A stretch of 64,000 nt of DNA from Tepidibacillus decaturensis (GCF_001561915.1 NZ_LSKU01000001.1:2467270-2531269); one strand, 5' to 3'. Positions 1 to 9,427 are shown, numbered from the stretch's first letter. The notes: generated by a model not told the origin, from the letters alone. Made by a program: numbers and translations.

Positions 1-329
1 CCTCACGATAAGTCTTGTTTCAACCGAGTTTCTTACTCTGTTTCCACCCGTCCGTGAGGCCTCCCACGGTAAGACGATTCACTTTCGTTCCATGTACCCG
101 CAGCATCTACGTTGACGTGTCCGTGTAGCTTTCGGGCTTTGACTTGTTTAGCAGTCTTACCCCACGTTTTGCGCCTAATACTGTTCGTGTTCCTCGGGCC
201 GGAACTTTGCCGCCGGCTTCCTTCAGATTCCACCTCACGATGGACACCCTTGCCTTAGGCTAATGGTTGGTTGCTACATACCCCCATAACGGACTTTCAC
301 CGTCTAGTTAATCGCCATGCGTGGCATAC
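1..329 (-). mobile_element. Group II intron, 5' portion (domain I side), running off the left edge
   Basis: Read on the minus strand from 329 towards 1, this matches my memory of the 5' region of bacterial ORF-containing group II introns. It has an early GGTGAAAGTCCG element, then AAGGGTGTCC, a GTGGAATCTGAAGGAAGC block, GAGGAACACGAAC, and a GGGGTAAGACTGC stretch. The reverse transcriptase ORF would lie beyond position 1 and is not visible. The first bases read GTATGCC, so the usual GUGYG start is one base off or the boundary differs slightly. The 66-codon ORF inside it is not a gene. The GC-rich composition differs from its surroundings. Intron class cannot be decided without the RT. Confidence 0.72.
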
Positions 330-330
330 T

Positions 331-372
331 AAAAGAGCACCTTCTTTTATTATGAAAGATAGGTGCTCTTTT
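331..372 (-). terminator. Rho-independent terminator of the aldolase gene
   Basis: A perfect 12-bp inverted repeat (AAAAGAGCACCT / AGGTGCTCTTTT) with an 18-nt loop ends in TTTT on the minus strand. It follows the aldolase stop codon by 19 nt. The group II intron begins one base past its T-tract. Confidence 0.88.
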
Positions 373-391
373 CTCATTATTTATTTAGATT

Positions 392-1033
392 TTATCTTTG
401 TCCGTAGGTCTTGAACTTTTCTAACATAACTTTCATTTCTTCATCAGATAAGATGACTGGATTACCAATACTTTTGGCGCGATAATAGATTTCTGCACTG
501 AATTCAATTTCTTCAGCGATATTAAAAGCATTGATTAAATCATGCGCTCCTGCAAGTAAACCATGATTAGCAAGTAAGACAGCTTTTCGATCTTTCATTG
601 CTTCAAATGCATTTTCGGCCAATTCTTTTGTACCAAAAGTAGCATATTTGGCACATCTTACATTTGGACCTGCATAGGCTACTAAATAGGAAACAGCAGG
701 TAAATTCCAATTTAAAGCTGAGATAGTTGTTGCAAATGGAGAGTGGGTGTGAACAATTGCGTTGATATCTTCTCTTTTTCTATAAAAAATACTATGCATT
801 TCCAGTTCACTCGATGGTTTTCTTATTCCATCCACTACTTCTCCATTTAAATTTAAAACAACAATATCCTCTGGCAAAATTTCAAAATAATCTAATCCAC
901 TTGGACTAATGGCCATTAAATTAAAATCTCGGTTATAGATACTTATATTGCCACCCGTGCCTTTTGTGAGACCACTCGTTATCAACTTTTTCCCATATTC
1001 TACAATGAGTTCTCTTTCTTGTTTTAATAACAA
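392..1033 (-). CDS. Class II (FucA/AraD-type) sugar-phosphate aldolase
   Basis: A 213-residue zinc-dependent class II aldolase, the usual length of L-fuculose-1-phosphate aldolase. The expected zinc ligands are present: H95 and H97 in HTHS, and H157 in NHG. E76 sits where the catalytic glutamate belongs. Known relatives that sit beside mtnA and mtnK homologues cleave 5-methylthioribulose-1-P or 5-deoxyribulose-1-P to DHAP plus an aldehyde. I infer that role here from context; fuculose or rhamnulose phosphate is the alternative. Translation appears to start at a TTG with GGGGGA about 10 nt upstream. It is the last gene of its transcription unit, 15 nt after the DeoR gene, and is followed by a strong terminator. 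Confidence 0.85.
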   Translation of the reverse strand: MLLKQERELIVEYGKKLITSGLTKGTGGNISIYNRDFNLMAISPSGLDYFEILPEDIVVLNLNGEVVDGIRKPSSELEMHSIFYRKREDINAIVHTHSPFATTISALNWNLPAVSYLVAYAGPNVRCAKYATFGTKELAENAFEAMKDRKAVLLANHGLLAGAHDLINAFNIAEEIEFSAEIYYRAKSIGNPVILSDEEMKVMLEKFKTYGQR

Positions 1034-1048
1034 GATATCTAATCCCCC

Positions 1049-1837
1049 TTAATTGTCAGCTACAATTACTTCTATTCCGTATTCGCGAAACGCTTCTATC
1101 GTTAGATCTTGTTCTTTTGTTAATGGTTCAAATCTATCAGTAATAATGGTATTAAATCTTTCTTTCCCACAAACTTGGAAAAAGGATAATTTATCTAGTT
1201 TTGTATGGTCTGCAATGACAATCACTTTATTAGCCTTTTCAATTAAGGCTTGTTTAGCTTCTCCCTCTTCAATGGTGATATCGGTTAATCCTTCTTGAAA
1301 ATTCAATGCTCTACTTGAAATAAAGGCTTTATCGATATAGATTCCTTCTAAACACTTTCTTATCGTGGCGCCTACTAATGATAGAGATGTCCCTCTTAGC
1401 GAACCTCCAAGTAACATCGTTGTGATATGAGTAGCGGTAGATAGTTCAATAGCTATACTGATGTTATTGGTGATCACTGTGAGTCTTTGCCGATCTTTGA
1501 TTAATTTACTTACCTCGAGGGCAGTTGTACTTGCATCAAATGCAATCACATCACCATCTTCAATCAGTTCTGCTGCTTTTCTAGCGATTGCCATTTTTTC
1601 TTTCTTATTAGTATTTAATCTTTCTTCGACGGTTGCTTCATAAGGGCTGTTTATTTTAATTTTTGCTCCACCGTATACACGAACAATGTCTCCATCTCTC
1701 TCTAGTTTTTCTAGATCTCTTCTGATGGTCATTTCAGAGACATTAAATAAACTACTTAAAGAAGTTACATCAGCGTAGTCATGTTCCCATAGGAATTCTA
1801 TGATTTTTTTTCTTCTGATATCAGGTAATTCAGTCAT
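1049..1837 (-). CDS. DeoR-family transcriptional repressor
   Basis: A 262-residue DeoR/GlpR regulator. Residues about 15–55 form the winged helix-turn-helix with the family hallmark VSEMTIRRDLEKL. The rest is the sugar-phosphate-binding DeoR C-terminal domain, with GDVIAFDASTT and ITDR blocks. Such repressors usually release DNA on binding a phosphorylated sugar intermediate. Its place between mtnA and the aldolase makes a pentose-1-phosphate of this pathway the likely effector (inference). Candidate operators are the two 20-bp repeats at 9211–9230 and 9264–9283. The ATG start has AAGGAT about 7 nt upstream. Confidence 0.88.
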   Translation of the reverse strand: MTELPDIRRKKIIEFLWEHDYADVTSLSSLFNVSEMTIRRDLEKLERDGDIVRVYGGAKIKINSPYEATVEERLNTNKKEKMAIARKAAELIEDGDVIAFDASTTALEVSKLIKDRQRLTVITNNISIAIELSTATHITTMLLGGSLRGTSLSLVGATIRKCLEGIYIDKAFISSRALNFQEGLTDITIEEGEAKQALIEKANKVIVIADHTKLDKLSFFQVCGKERFNTIITDRFEPLTKEQDLTIEAFREYGIEVIVADN

Positions 1838-1876
1838 TTTAATGATCCTTATCCTTCTTATTGAAATGTTTTTGTG

Positions 1877-2923
1877 TTATTTTTGGTCGAATAGTTTTTT
1901 CAAATTATCTGCGTAAGGTGGGTAGACAATTCCTTTTTCTGTGACAATTGCAGTGATGTTTTCATGTGGAGTTACATCAAATGCTGGATTGTATGTTTTT
2001 ACATCTTTTGGTGCTGTAGGTACACCGAATCTGTTGGTAATTTCCAATGAATCCCTTTCTTCAATTGGAATATCATTTCCTGTTTCGGTTTTCATATCGA
2101 TCGTAGGAGTTGGTGCTGCAACATAAAATGGGATGTTATAATGTTTGGCTAAAATAGACACTCCTAATGTTCCAATTTTATTGGCTGTATCCCCGTTAGC
2201 AGCAATTCGATCACAGCCTACGATAACTGCATCAATCTTCCCTTGAGACATCACCATGGCAGCCATATTATCAGTAATGACAGTGACATCAATTCCTGCT
2301 TGTTGCAATTCAAAAGCTGTCAAAGTAGACCCTTGTAGCCTTGGCCTTGTTTCATCTGAAAAGACTTTTAAGTTCCAACCTTTTTCCTTAGCTAAGTACA
2401 TAGGTGCTGTTGCTGTCCCGTATTTGGTTGTAGCTAAGGCTCCTGCATTACAGTGGGTTAAAATCCCCATTTCATCCTTTAATAATGTTAACAAATTCTC
2501 TCCTATTTTTCTATTGATTTCCTCATCTTCCTTATGAATTTCAACTGCTTCTTGATGCAACAATTCTTTGATTTGTGCCACTTGCAACTCTTTATTTTCA
2601 AGAGCTTTATTTTCCATTCGTTCTAGTGCCCAGAATAAGTTTACTGCTGTCGGCCTTGATGTGGCTAGATAATCTGCCTTTTCTTTTAGAACTTTATAAA
2701 AGTCCTCAAAACTGTCTTCTGGAGCGTTTTTAATTCCTAAATATAAACCATAGGCTGCTGCAACACCAATCGCCGGTGCTCCTCTTACTTTCATCACTTT
2801 AATTGCATCCCATACACTTTCTGCTGTTTCAAATTCTTCATAAGCGATTTCATTAGGTAAAAGGGTTTGATCTAATAAAATTAATTTCTCATTTTCCCAT
2901 TGAATCGATTTAATTTGCTCCAT
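1877..2923 (-). CDS. mtnA: S-methyl-5-thioribose-1-phosphate isomerase (or 5-deoxyribose-1-P isomerase)
   Basis: A 348-residue MtnA/eIF2B-like isomerase converting an aldose-1-phosphate to the ketose-1-phosphate. Family motifs are intact: [14 protein letters not shown] (46–59), the catalytic cysteine C158 in THCNAG and the catalytic aspartate D238 in [11 protein letters not shown]. These match C160 and D240 of the B. subtilis enzyme. It starts at an ATG after a strong AGGAGGAG Shine-Dalgarno. With mtnK upstream and a class II aldolase downstream it forms kinase–isomerase–aldolase. The dehydratase, enolase and dioxygenase steps of the classical methionine salvage pathway are not in this cluster. 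Confidence 0.93.
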   Translation of the reverse strand: MEQIKSIQWENEKLILLDQTLLPNEIAYEEFETAESVWDAIKVMKVRGAPAIGVAAAYGLYLGIKNAPEDSFEDFYKVLKEKADYLATSRPTAVNLFWALERMENKALENKELQVAQIKELLHQEAVEIHKEDEEINRKIGENLLTLLKDEMGILTHCNAGALATTKYGTATAPMYLAKEKGWNLKVFSDETRPRLQGSTLTAFELQQAGIDVTVITDNMAAMVMSQGKIDAVIVGCDRIAANGDTANKIGTLGVSILAKHYNIPFYVAAPTPTIDMKTETGNDIPIEERDSLEITNRFGVPTAPKDVKTYNPAFDVTPHENITAIVTEKGIVYPPYADNLKKLFDQK

Positions 2924-2940
2924 GGTTTCTCCTCCTATTA

Positions 2941-4067
2941 TTAAGCTTTTAACAGTTCCATCATTTCGTTAGGAGTGATTTCCTGTTTAAATAAACGATG
3001 TAATAAAGTATATAGACTTGATGAAGCCTTCGCAAAATGAACTGATTTCGGAACATGTTTCGCATTGATTAGCATGTGATATTGAACCTCATACCAATGG
3101 CAAAATTGTATTTCATTCTTATCTTGGTAAGTTGTTTTTCTTACAGGTCCTCCACTCACTCTACCTACTAATTTATCATTTTCTTGGTTTGATATATATT
3201 TGAGATATGAAATAGCTATATCTTTATTCGCACTATTTGCTGCAACTACAAATCCCCATGTGGTATTACAAGGATATTGATAAGTCATAAATCCGATTTG
3301 GTCAAAATATGGATTTTCATTAGGATTTAAGATAGCTGCCGCTTGCCCTCCCCAAGAAACTCCTATGACAACTTCACCCCTCTGAATAGCTTCCTTCACT
3401 TGCAGGTTTCCGTAGTTTTCAACTTGTTGTGGACAATACGGTTTAAAAGATAAATAGTCTTCCAACGCTAAGATTGTTTTCTTTTCATCAGAGAAAAATG
3501 GTGGTTGATCTAACAATTCCACTCCTCTTTCCCATAAAAAGGGTAAGAAATCTAGTAATATTTCAGTTACATCCGATTTTAAGGCAATTACCGGTTTATT
3601 ATTTGAATACTTTTCTACTAAATCTTTTATTTCAGGAATGGACACCGTTTTTTTGTTTATCTTGATCCCTTTCTCTTCAAATCGATCTTTTCGATAGAAT
3701 AATAGGTGTCCATCTGAAAAAGAAGGGATATATAGATATGGTCGTTATATTTCATTTCGTCTTGAACACTTTCTATAATTCCGTTTAGATCATAATCATC
3801 CAAATATTCATCCAAGGGAATAATAAGCTGCTTCTCTACCAATTCAGGAAGCCAAAAATTCCCTGGATTCATCATAATATCATAATTTCCTTCTCTATTT
3901 TTCAATGCAACATCCAAAGTATTTTTATATTGATCCCAATCAATAATATCAATGATTACTTTTACTTGGTTTGCCTCTTCCCATGTTTTCGTGATTGCAT
4001 TTTCTGTTTCACGTACATAGGCATAAACTGCGGGATCATTTACGGCTAGGATTTTGATTTGTTTCAT
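2941..4067 (-). pseudogene. Family 1 solute-binding protein, frameshifted and without signal peptide
   Basis: Two reading frames together encode one MalE-like (family 1) binding protein of about 375 residues. The N-terminal half covers 4067 to about 3735 and the C-terminal half from there to 2941. After the codons for HIY near 3735 the coding continues in another frame as YIPSFSDGHLLFYRKD, so one base is missing (or two are extra) in a TA-rich stretch at about 3726–3741. The N-terminus MKQIKILAVNDPAVYAY is preceded by a good ribosome site but has no signal peptide or lipobox, unusual for this family. It lies between mtnK and mtnA, although the operon already has a lipoprotein receptor for its own importer. 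Intact function is doubtful as sequenced. Confidence 0.8.
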
Positions 4068-4134
4068 GACTTCACCTTCATCCTTACACTTGAATTGGAC
4101 AGTTATTATTGATATATAAACAAGATCATTTCTT

Positions 4135-5364
4135 TTAACGAGGGAACCTGTTTACAGCTTCTCTTAAAGTTGCTAAAAAGTCTTCACCTGTTTTAAAGCT
4201 CTCTCGTTTTTTAATATAATCCTTAGCAGCAGTGAGACATATTCGCTCTGCTCTTAACCTAGCATTTTTATCTGAAATTGAAGTAATATCTTTAACATGG
4301 GCAAGACCTACAATTCGACGAGATAACTCAAGACCTGTTACAGCAGCAGTATCACGAAGTACAGTTCCAAGGTACCATTTATCGAAACCCTCTTCTTTGG
4401 CAAGAACTTCTGAGACGTTTTCTTCCCAAGCTTTAAGAAATTTCTCATTAAACATGTTCACAATATCAACAATGGTCTTCTCTAGCCAAACTGTATAATC
4501 TTCTCGTTCAGCTACATCATTTATGGTGGCATCTGCATTCACCCATGCGAAGATTAGATTAGCTATTACGTTACCGACATCGTAGCCAATTGGACCATAG
4601 AAAGCGAATTCAGGATCGATCACCTTGGTAGAGTCAGGTTTGATAAAAATAGATCCTGTATGTAGATCCCCATGTAAAAGTGCTTGGGCATTGGTCATAA
4701 ATTCAAATTTGAGTTTGGCTACTTCCAAACGAAGTTCCTGATCTTCATAGAGTTCTCTTCTCACCCATTCAAGATTAGGTGGAAATACATCATTACGTCC
4801 CTTATAATCATTAAAAGGTTCTGTATAAACCAGATCCTCTGTAATTTCACAAAGATCCGGATTTATATAGTTTTTTACCAACGCTTTCTTTTCCTTATGC
4901 TCTAGAACAACGTCAGTGGTTAATAGTAGTGTATTGACCATAAATGTGGTGACATGATCTGCAAAAAGAGGAAATTTTTTATGTTCAATAAGAGCTTGGC
5001 GCATGATCACATGATCTGATAGATCTTCCATAGCACTGCAATTCATGATCTCATCGTATTTGTAAACCACAGGGACAAGTCCAGGGGCTAATTTCCCTTC
5101 TAATTGAAGCACATCTGATTCAATTTTATTACGGTCTGTGGAAAGTTTAAAATCATCGGAAATACGAGCAGTCTCTCCAGCCTGTTTTACGATAACTGAT
5201 TGATTTGTATTCTTATCCCATACACGGAAGACGTAGTTCAAATTCCCATCACCGATTTCCTTACAGTCTAAATCAGCTTCTGGTTCAAATAAATCTAGTT
5301 TCTCCTTCACATATTCAATAACATCTGTTGGCTTCATTAAGAAGTAAGTATTGAACTTAGACAT
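4135..5364 (-). CDS. mtnK: S-methyl-5-thioribose kinase (MtnK)
   Basis: A protein-kinase-like fold sugar kinase that phosphorylates methylthioribose (some homologues 5-deoxyribose) at C1. It is very close to B. subtilis MtnK in its motifs: [11 protein letters not shown] in the glycine-rich region (36–46), the catalytic loop [10 protein letters not shown] with D233, and the metal-binding [10 protein letters not shown] with D250. At 409 residues it is near the family length (about 400). An ATG 24 codons further upstream is in frame. I prefer the ATG at 5364 because GGAGAGGAG lies 9 nt before it, and the longer form would overlap the permease gene. A 67-nt gap separates it from the next gene. 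Confidence 0.93.
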   Translation of the reverse strand: MSKFNTYFLMKPTDVIEYVKEKLDLFEPEADLDCKEIGDGNLNYVFRVWDKNTNQSVIVKQAGETARISDDFKLSTDRNKIESDVLQLEGKLAPGLVPVVYKYDEIMNCSAMEDLSDHVIMRQALIEHKKFPLFADHVTTFMVNTLLLTTDVVLEHKEKKALVKNYINPDLCEITEDLVYTEPFNDYKGRNDVFPPNLEWVRRELYEDQELRLEVAKLKFEFMTNAQALLHGDLHTGSIFIKPDSTKVIDPEFAFYGPIGYDVGNVIANLIFAWVNADATINDVAEREDYTVWLEKTIVDIVNMFNEKFLKAWEENVSEVLAKEEGFDKWYLGTVLRDTAAVTGLELSRRIVGLAHVKDITSISDKNARLRAERICLTAAKDYIKKRESFKTGEDFLATLREAVNRFPR

Positions 5365-5392
5365 AAAACATTTCTCCTCTCCATCAGAATTT

Positions 5393-6397
5393 TTAGTTTC
5401 TTTTGCGGAAATAGGTTGATGCAAGGGCAAGGGCAAGTACTATACCTTTTACGATGTTTAATGAGTAATACGGAACTGACATCATTACAAGACCATTCTC
5501 TAGAACACCAACTAATACTGCCCCAACAAAAGTTCCAATAGCGTTCGGCTTACCTGAACCACCAAAGGAAGATCCAATAAACGCTGCAGCAACAGCTGGC
5601 ATTAGATAACCAGCACCAGCATTGATCTGTGCAGAACCAATTCTGGATGCGATCATAATCCCACCAAGCGCAGCAAAGAAGGTGGATAACAAGTAGGCGA
5701 TGGTTCGATAACGATCTACTGGAATCCCAGACAAACGAGCGGCCTCCATATTCCCTCCTACTACATAAAGATAGCGGCCATGCTTAGTATGGTTAAGAAA
5801 GATATGAACGATAACTACAACAACCAACATGATGATGATAATATATGGTGCTTGCCCGATCTTCTCAAAAATTGGTGGTAGAGTACCAACTGTTGGTGTT
5901 CCATCTAGTCTTGGCATGCCCTCACTAATCGACCCCCCACCAGTATAGGTCATAGCAACCCCTTCAAAAATAAACATAGTAGATAAAGTTGCTAACATAT
6001 CTGGAATTTTAACTTTTACAATTAAAATTGCATTAAGTGCAGCTACTGTCAGAGTTATCACTATTGCGATGAACATAGAGGTAAACGTGGACATGCTATA
6101 CCATACAAAGAAAGATACAATCAATGAATTAGAAAAGGTCGCTGCGGAACCAATTGATAAGTCCAATCCATTTACTGTCAAAGCAATCGTTAATCCAATT
6201 GCAATGACCGTTACAATTGAAATACTACGTAGAATTGTTAAAAGATTAGAAGTTGCTATAAATTGGGGCATGGTTATTGTGAAGAATAGTATAAGGATAA
6301 AGACTGCTATTACCGTACCCCATTTATTAATAAAATTTAAGAAGTTAGTAAGTCCCTTCATCTCACGTTCTTTTGTTTTTTCTATTTTTACTTGCAT
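5393..6397 (-). CDS. ABC sugar importer permease (RbsC-like)
   Basis: A 334-residue inner-membrane permease of the ribose/xylose/AI-2 group (BPD_transp_2), with about ten hydrophobic segments. Family signatures visible are NGLDLSIGS (about 78–86), the [10 protein letters not shown] segment that contacts the ATPase, and the glycine-rich ALGGIM and IGSSFGGSG region. It follows the ATPase gene with a 3-nt gap and precedes mtnK by 28 nt. It should be the channel of the importer whose receptor and ATPase are encoded upstream. Substrate is inferred from the downstream enzymes, not from its sequence. Confidence 0.88.
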   Translation of the reverse strand: MQVKIEKTKEREMKGLTNFLNFINKWGTVIAVFILILFFTITMPQFIATSNLLTILRSISIVTVIAIGLTIALTVNGLDLSIGSAATFSNSLIVSFFVWYSMSTFTSMFIAIVITLTVAALNAILIVKVKIPDMLATLSTMFIFEGVAMTYTGGGSISEGMPRLDGTPTVGTLPPIFEKIGQAPYIIIIMLVVVVIVHIFLNHTKHGRYLYVVGGNMEAARLSGIPVDRYRTIAYLLSTFFAALGGIMIASRIGSAQINAGAGYLMPAVAAAFIGSSFGGSGKPNAIGTFVGAVLVGVLENGLVMMSVPYYSLNIVKGIVLALALASTYFRKRN

Positions 6398-6400
6398 CGA

Positions 6401-7921
6401 TCAATTACCCCCTGTTGAGTAAAAGAGTATTTCCTCTTCGTTTGTTTCAGAAGTAAGAAGCTCCTTCACAATCATTCCATCATACATAACATAAATTCTA
6501 TCCGTGATCGCTAGTATTTCTGATAACTCGCTGGAAGCATAAATAACTCCTTTATTGGTACTTACCATACGACCAATCAATTCAAAGATATCATGCTTGG
6601 CACCAACATCAACACCTTTTGTCGGTTCATCAAATATGTATACATCGGCATTAGCCATTAGCCATTTACCGACGGCAACTTTTTGTTGGTTTCCCCCTGA
6701 AAGATAGGCCACTTTCTGATTTTCGTGTGGCGTTTTTATCCCTAGATCAACAATCATTTTTTTTGCAGCTTCGTGTTCGACTCTTGGTTTTAGGAACCCA
6801 AGGGGGCTACTAAAATCTGAAAGGCTTGCTGCCGTAAGGTTACTGTATACTGGTTCCTCAACCAATACTCCTTCTTTACGCCTTTCTTCTGGCACTAAGG
6901 CTAAACCTTGCTTTACTGCTGAATAGGGAGTATGAATATTTAATTTCTTACCCCTTAACCATATTTCTCCTTCATGAATAGGTAATGCTCCAAAGATCGT
7001 TTTGCAAAATTCAGTCTTACCTGCCCCTACCAATCCAGCAATACCCACAATTTCCCCTGATCGGACGTACATGTTTATATTCTTAACTGCATTATCTTTT
7101 TCGCTAAGATTCTTCACTTCAAAAAACTTCTCACCTATATTCACTTTATGTTTTTGGTAATTCTCATCAAATTTTCTGCCTAGCATTAGTTCGACAACCT
7201 GTTTAGCCGTTAAACCCTCCATTTTTCGCCGAGTAACGAGCTGTCCATCTCTCATTACAGTGATTTCTTCACATATTTCAAATAGCTCAGGCAGCCGATG
7301 AGAAATAAAGATGACACCAACGTTGTGATTGTATGCAAGGTCTCGAATAATGCGGAAAAGTTCTTCAGTCTCCCGAGAACTTAACGGTGCCGTTGGTTCA
7401 TCGAGAATGAGAAATCTACGTTCCTCAGCAATCGCACGGGCAATTAATACTATTTGTTTTTGGGCAAGATTTAAATCTTGAACCAATGTGTGTGTATCAA
7501 TCTGAATATGTAGACGTTCCAATACTTTACGAGCTTTTTTGTGTATTTCTTTCCAATTAACAAACTGCTTTCCTTTCATCTGATTAACAAGGATATCAAG
7601 CATAATGTTTTCTGCTACATTAAGATATGGAATCAGCGCCGTGTCCACTTCTTGATAAACAATATCGATCCCTAATTCCTTTGCATCGCGTGGAGAACGT
7701 ATGTTGACCTCATTGTCGTCAATATAGATACTTCCTGTGTAATGATCGTAAGCTCCTGAAAGCACTTTCATTAGAGTTGATTTACCAGCGCCGTTCGCAC
7801 CTACTAATGCATGTATCCGTCCAGTTTCCACATCAAAATGAACGTTTGAAAGAGCCTTTACACCAGGGAATTCGATAGAAATATCTTTCATTACTATTTT
7901 GGATCGTTTCGGTTGTTCCAT
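6401..7921 (-). CDS. ABC sugar importer ATPase with two nucleotide-binding domains (RbsA-like)
   Basis: A 506-residue cytoplasmic ATPase of the RbsA/MglA type. Domain 1 has Walker A GANGAGKST (41–49), a degenerate signature LNLAQKQ (150–156) and Walker B FLILDEPT. Domain 2 has GLVGAGKT (296–303), the signature LSGGNQQK (407–414) and YIFDEPT. The weak first signature is normal for the family. I start it at the ATG at 7921, preceded by GGGGTGG, rather than three codons earlier at a GTG that lies inside this ribosome site. It energises import together with the neighbouring permease and lipoprotein receptor. Confidence 0.92.
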   Translation of the reverse strand: MEQPKRSKIVMKDISIEFPGVKALSNVHFDVETGRIHALVGANGAGKSTLMKVLSGAYDHYTGSIYIDDNEVNIRSPRDAKELGIDIVYQEVDTALIPYLNVAENIMLDILVNQMKGKQFVNWKEIHKKARKVLERLHIQIDTHTLVQDLNLAQKQIVLIARAIAEERRFLILDEPTAPLSSRETEELFRIIRDLAYNHNVGVIFISHRLPELFEICEEITVMRDGQLVTRRKMEGLTAKQVVELMLGRKFDENYQKHKVNIGEKFFEVKNLSEKDNAVKNINMYVRSGEIVGIAGLVGAGKTEFCKTIFGALPIHEGEIWLRGKKLNIHTPYSAVKQGLALVPEERRKEGVLVEEPVYSNLTAASLSDFSSPLGFLKPRVEHEAAKKMIVDLGIKTPHENQKVAYLSGGNQQKVAVGKWLMANADVYIFDEPTKGVDVGAKHDIFELIGRMVSTNKGVIYASSELSEILAITDRIYVMYDGMIVKELLTSETNEEEILFYSTGGN

Positions 7922-7967
7922 GTTTTCCACCCCGTCTAGATAAAGTAAAACTAAAAATGCTAAGAAA

Positions 7968-8001
7968 AGAGAGGAAATTGGATTATTACTCCCTCCTCTC
8001 T
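7968..8001 (-). terminator. Intercistronic stem-loop between receptor and ATPase genes
   Basis: On the minus strand AGAGAGG pairs with CCTCTCT across a 20-nt loop and is followed by TTTTC. Placed just after the binding-protein gene, it looks like a partial terminator or 3' mRNA-stabilising stem keeping receptor expression above that of the downstream genes (inference). Confidence 0.55.
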
Positions 8002-8011
8002 CGTTATTTAT

Positions 8012-9106
8012 CTATTTTTTTGCAAAATTAGCGCGAAGAGTATCCATCCATGGTTCATTAAAGGCATCAGATTTTCCCCAACCATCAACCACTAGATTGA
8101 GATTTGTCATATTGGTATCTGACTTTAATTGATCCTTCTTAATTAGTTTTGCTTCAAGGTCATAAGTATCTGGAGTCTCTTCACCAGCAAACTTCTTAGC
8201 TAAAAGTCTCATATCAACAATACCAATAAGGCGTGGATCAACAGCTGCAGTAGCAATCCATGTACTTCCTTCTTCTCTCATTAGGTTAATATCCTGATTA
8301 GAAATATCAATAGAGATTAGTTTTATATCCATTCGATTATTGTCCTTCATGGCTTTGAATCCACCTTTAGCCATTTCGTCCCAAGAACCCCAAATCACAT
8401 CAACTGTACCTGGAGGATATTTAGCGAGTACTGCACTCACCTTAGCAGCGATATCTCCTTGAACATCCTGAAAATTGGTAGGTCCAATAATCTCAAGTGT
8501 CTTAATTTTATTTTCCTGCTCAAATTTTTGGTAAATGGTTTCCCGTCTATCAAGTGGGGGAACTCCTGGGCCAAACCAAAGTTTTATCACTTTAACTGGT
8601 TGACCATCTTTTGAGAGTGCTGCAATTTCATTTAGGGAAAGCTCAGCAAGTTTAAAGTCGTCTTGGAAAGTCGTGGTGATCTCTGGAATACCCTGTCCAT
8701 TTTTATCAATGACAGTATCAAATGTTACAACTTTAATTCCTTTGTCAATCGCTGGTTTTAACATATCGTAAGAATAATCTTTTTTTCCATGGGAAATGAC
8801 AAGCCCATCATAACCCTTTTGAATAGCTTGGGCTACTAATTCTTGAAACTTTGCATCATCATTGTCCGCAATAAAAGTATCAACCTTAAAACCAAACGAT
8901 TCTCCTTCACTTCTAGCCCCATCTAAAAATTGTTTCGTGTGGTCGTCAGATGGAAGGTTACGAATAACAGCAACCTTTTTGCCCCCTTGAACTCCATCAG
9001 GTACCCCTTCAATTTTTTCTGCCGGTGCATTTGATGTTTGTGAGTTTGTACCACAAGCTGTTAGAACTAACATAAGTGAAAACAACAAGACAAGTACTTT
9101 TTTCAT
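8012..9106 (-). CDS. Sugar-binding lipoprotein of the ABC importer (RbsB-like)
   Basis: A 364-residue periplasmic-binding-type receptor (Peripla_BP_4 group). The N-terminus is a lipoprotein signal with the lipobox LTAC and C18 as the lipidated residue. The mature part starts with KVAVIRNLPSDDHTKQFLDGA and contains the fold's QAIQKGYDGLVIS and VDVIWGSWDEMAKGG blocks. It is the first gene of the importer operon, with AAGGGGGTAAC as ribosome site. Its ligand is probably a 5-modified pentose such as methylthioribose or 5-deoxyribose, judged only from mtnK, mtnA and the aldolase downstream. Confidence 0.9.
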   Translation of the reverse strand: MKKVLVLLFSLMLVLTACGTNSQTSNAPAEKIEGVPDGVQGGKKVAVIRNLPSDDHTKQFLDGARSEGESFGFKVDTFIADNDDAKFQELVAQAIQKGYDGLVISHGKKDYSYDMLKPAIDKGIKVVTFDTVIDKNGQGIPEITTTFQDDFKLAELSLNEIAALSKDGQPVKVIKLWFGPGVPPLDRRETIYQKFEQENKIKTLEIIGPTNFQDVQGDIAAKVSAVLAKYPPGTVDVIWGSWDEMAKGGFKAMKDNNRMDIKLISIDISNQDINLMREEGSTWIATAAVDPRLIGIVDMRLLAKKFAGEETPDTYDLEAKLIKKDQLKSDTNMTNLNLVVDGWGKSDAFNEPWMDTLRANFAKK

Positions 9107-9210
9107 TTTGTTACCCCCTTCTGATTTTTGATTTGTTCTAGACTTAGCTTGATATTTTTATTGTTATGTACTTTTCACTCCTTTCTTTCTAAAAAAATTG
9201 TTTTACAGAT

Positions 9211-9230
9211 TATGTTTGTTTTTAACATAT
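9211..9230. promoter_or_regulatory. Operator-like 20-bp repeat, copy 1
   Basis: TATGTTTGTTTTTAACATAT matches copy 2 (9264–9283) at 18 of 20 positions in the same orientation. It has short inverted ends (ATGTT / AACAT). It overlaps the likely -10 box of the importer operon and is the best candidate for a DeoR operator. Confidence 0.6.
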
Positions 9231-9251
9231 TTTGCATTCATTTAATGTAAA
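9224..9251 (-). promoter_or_regulatory. Putative sigma-A promoter of the importer/MTR operon
   Basis: On the minus strand TTTACA (9246–9251) and TATGTT (9224–9229) are 16 bp apart, about 120 nt upstream of the receptor start codon. Both boxes are imperfect. The -10 lies within operator-like copy 1. Confidence 0.35.
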
Positions 9252-9263
9252 GTTGTGTTTAAT

Positions 9264-9283
9264 TATGTTTATTTCTAACATAT
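9264..9283. promoter_or_regulatory. Operator-like 20-bp repeat, copy 2
   Basis: TATGTTTATTTCTAACATAT is a direct repeat of 9211–9230. The copies are 53 bp apart start to start, about five helical turns, so a repressor could bridge the promoter from one DNA face. Confidence 0.6.
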
Positions 9284-9400
9284 TTAAATCAATTATAAAC
9301 ATTCATAATATTATATACAATTTTAAATTTCCGATGTTTTTACTACATTTGAGCTAGTTTTTAGTTGTTTTGATTATGTTTTCATTGTTTTTCTAAAATT

Positions 9401-9414
9401 TTAAAGCGCTTACA
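9401..9414. promoter_or_regulatory. cre-like site (CcpA)
   Basis: TTAAAGCGCTTACA fits the cre consensus TGWNANCGNTNWCA with one mismatch at the second position. It lies roughly 300 nt upstream of the importer operon. Its relevance is uncertain at this distance. Confidence 0.3.
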
Positions 9415-9427
9415 TATTGATTTTACA

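Noticed and set aside
33-233. 66-codon minus-strand ORF in the intron region
   Set aside because: The sequence is explained by conserved group II intron RNA structure; no ribosome site and no protein-like character.
5365-5436. N-terminal extension of mtnK to an upstream ATG
   Set aside because: It would overlap the permease gene and lacks a Shine-Dalgarno; the ATG at 5364 has GGAGAGGAG at good spacing and gives the family length.
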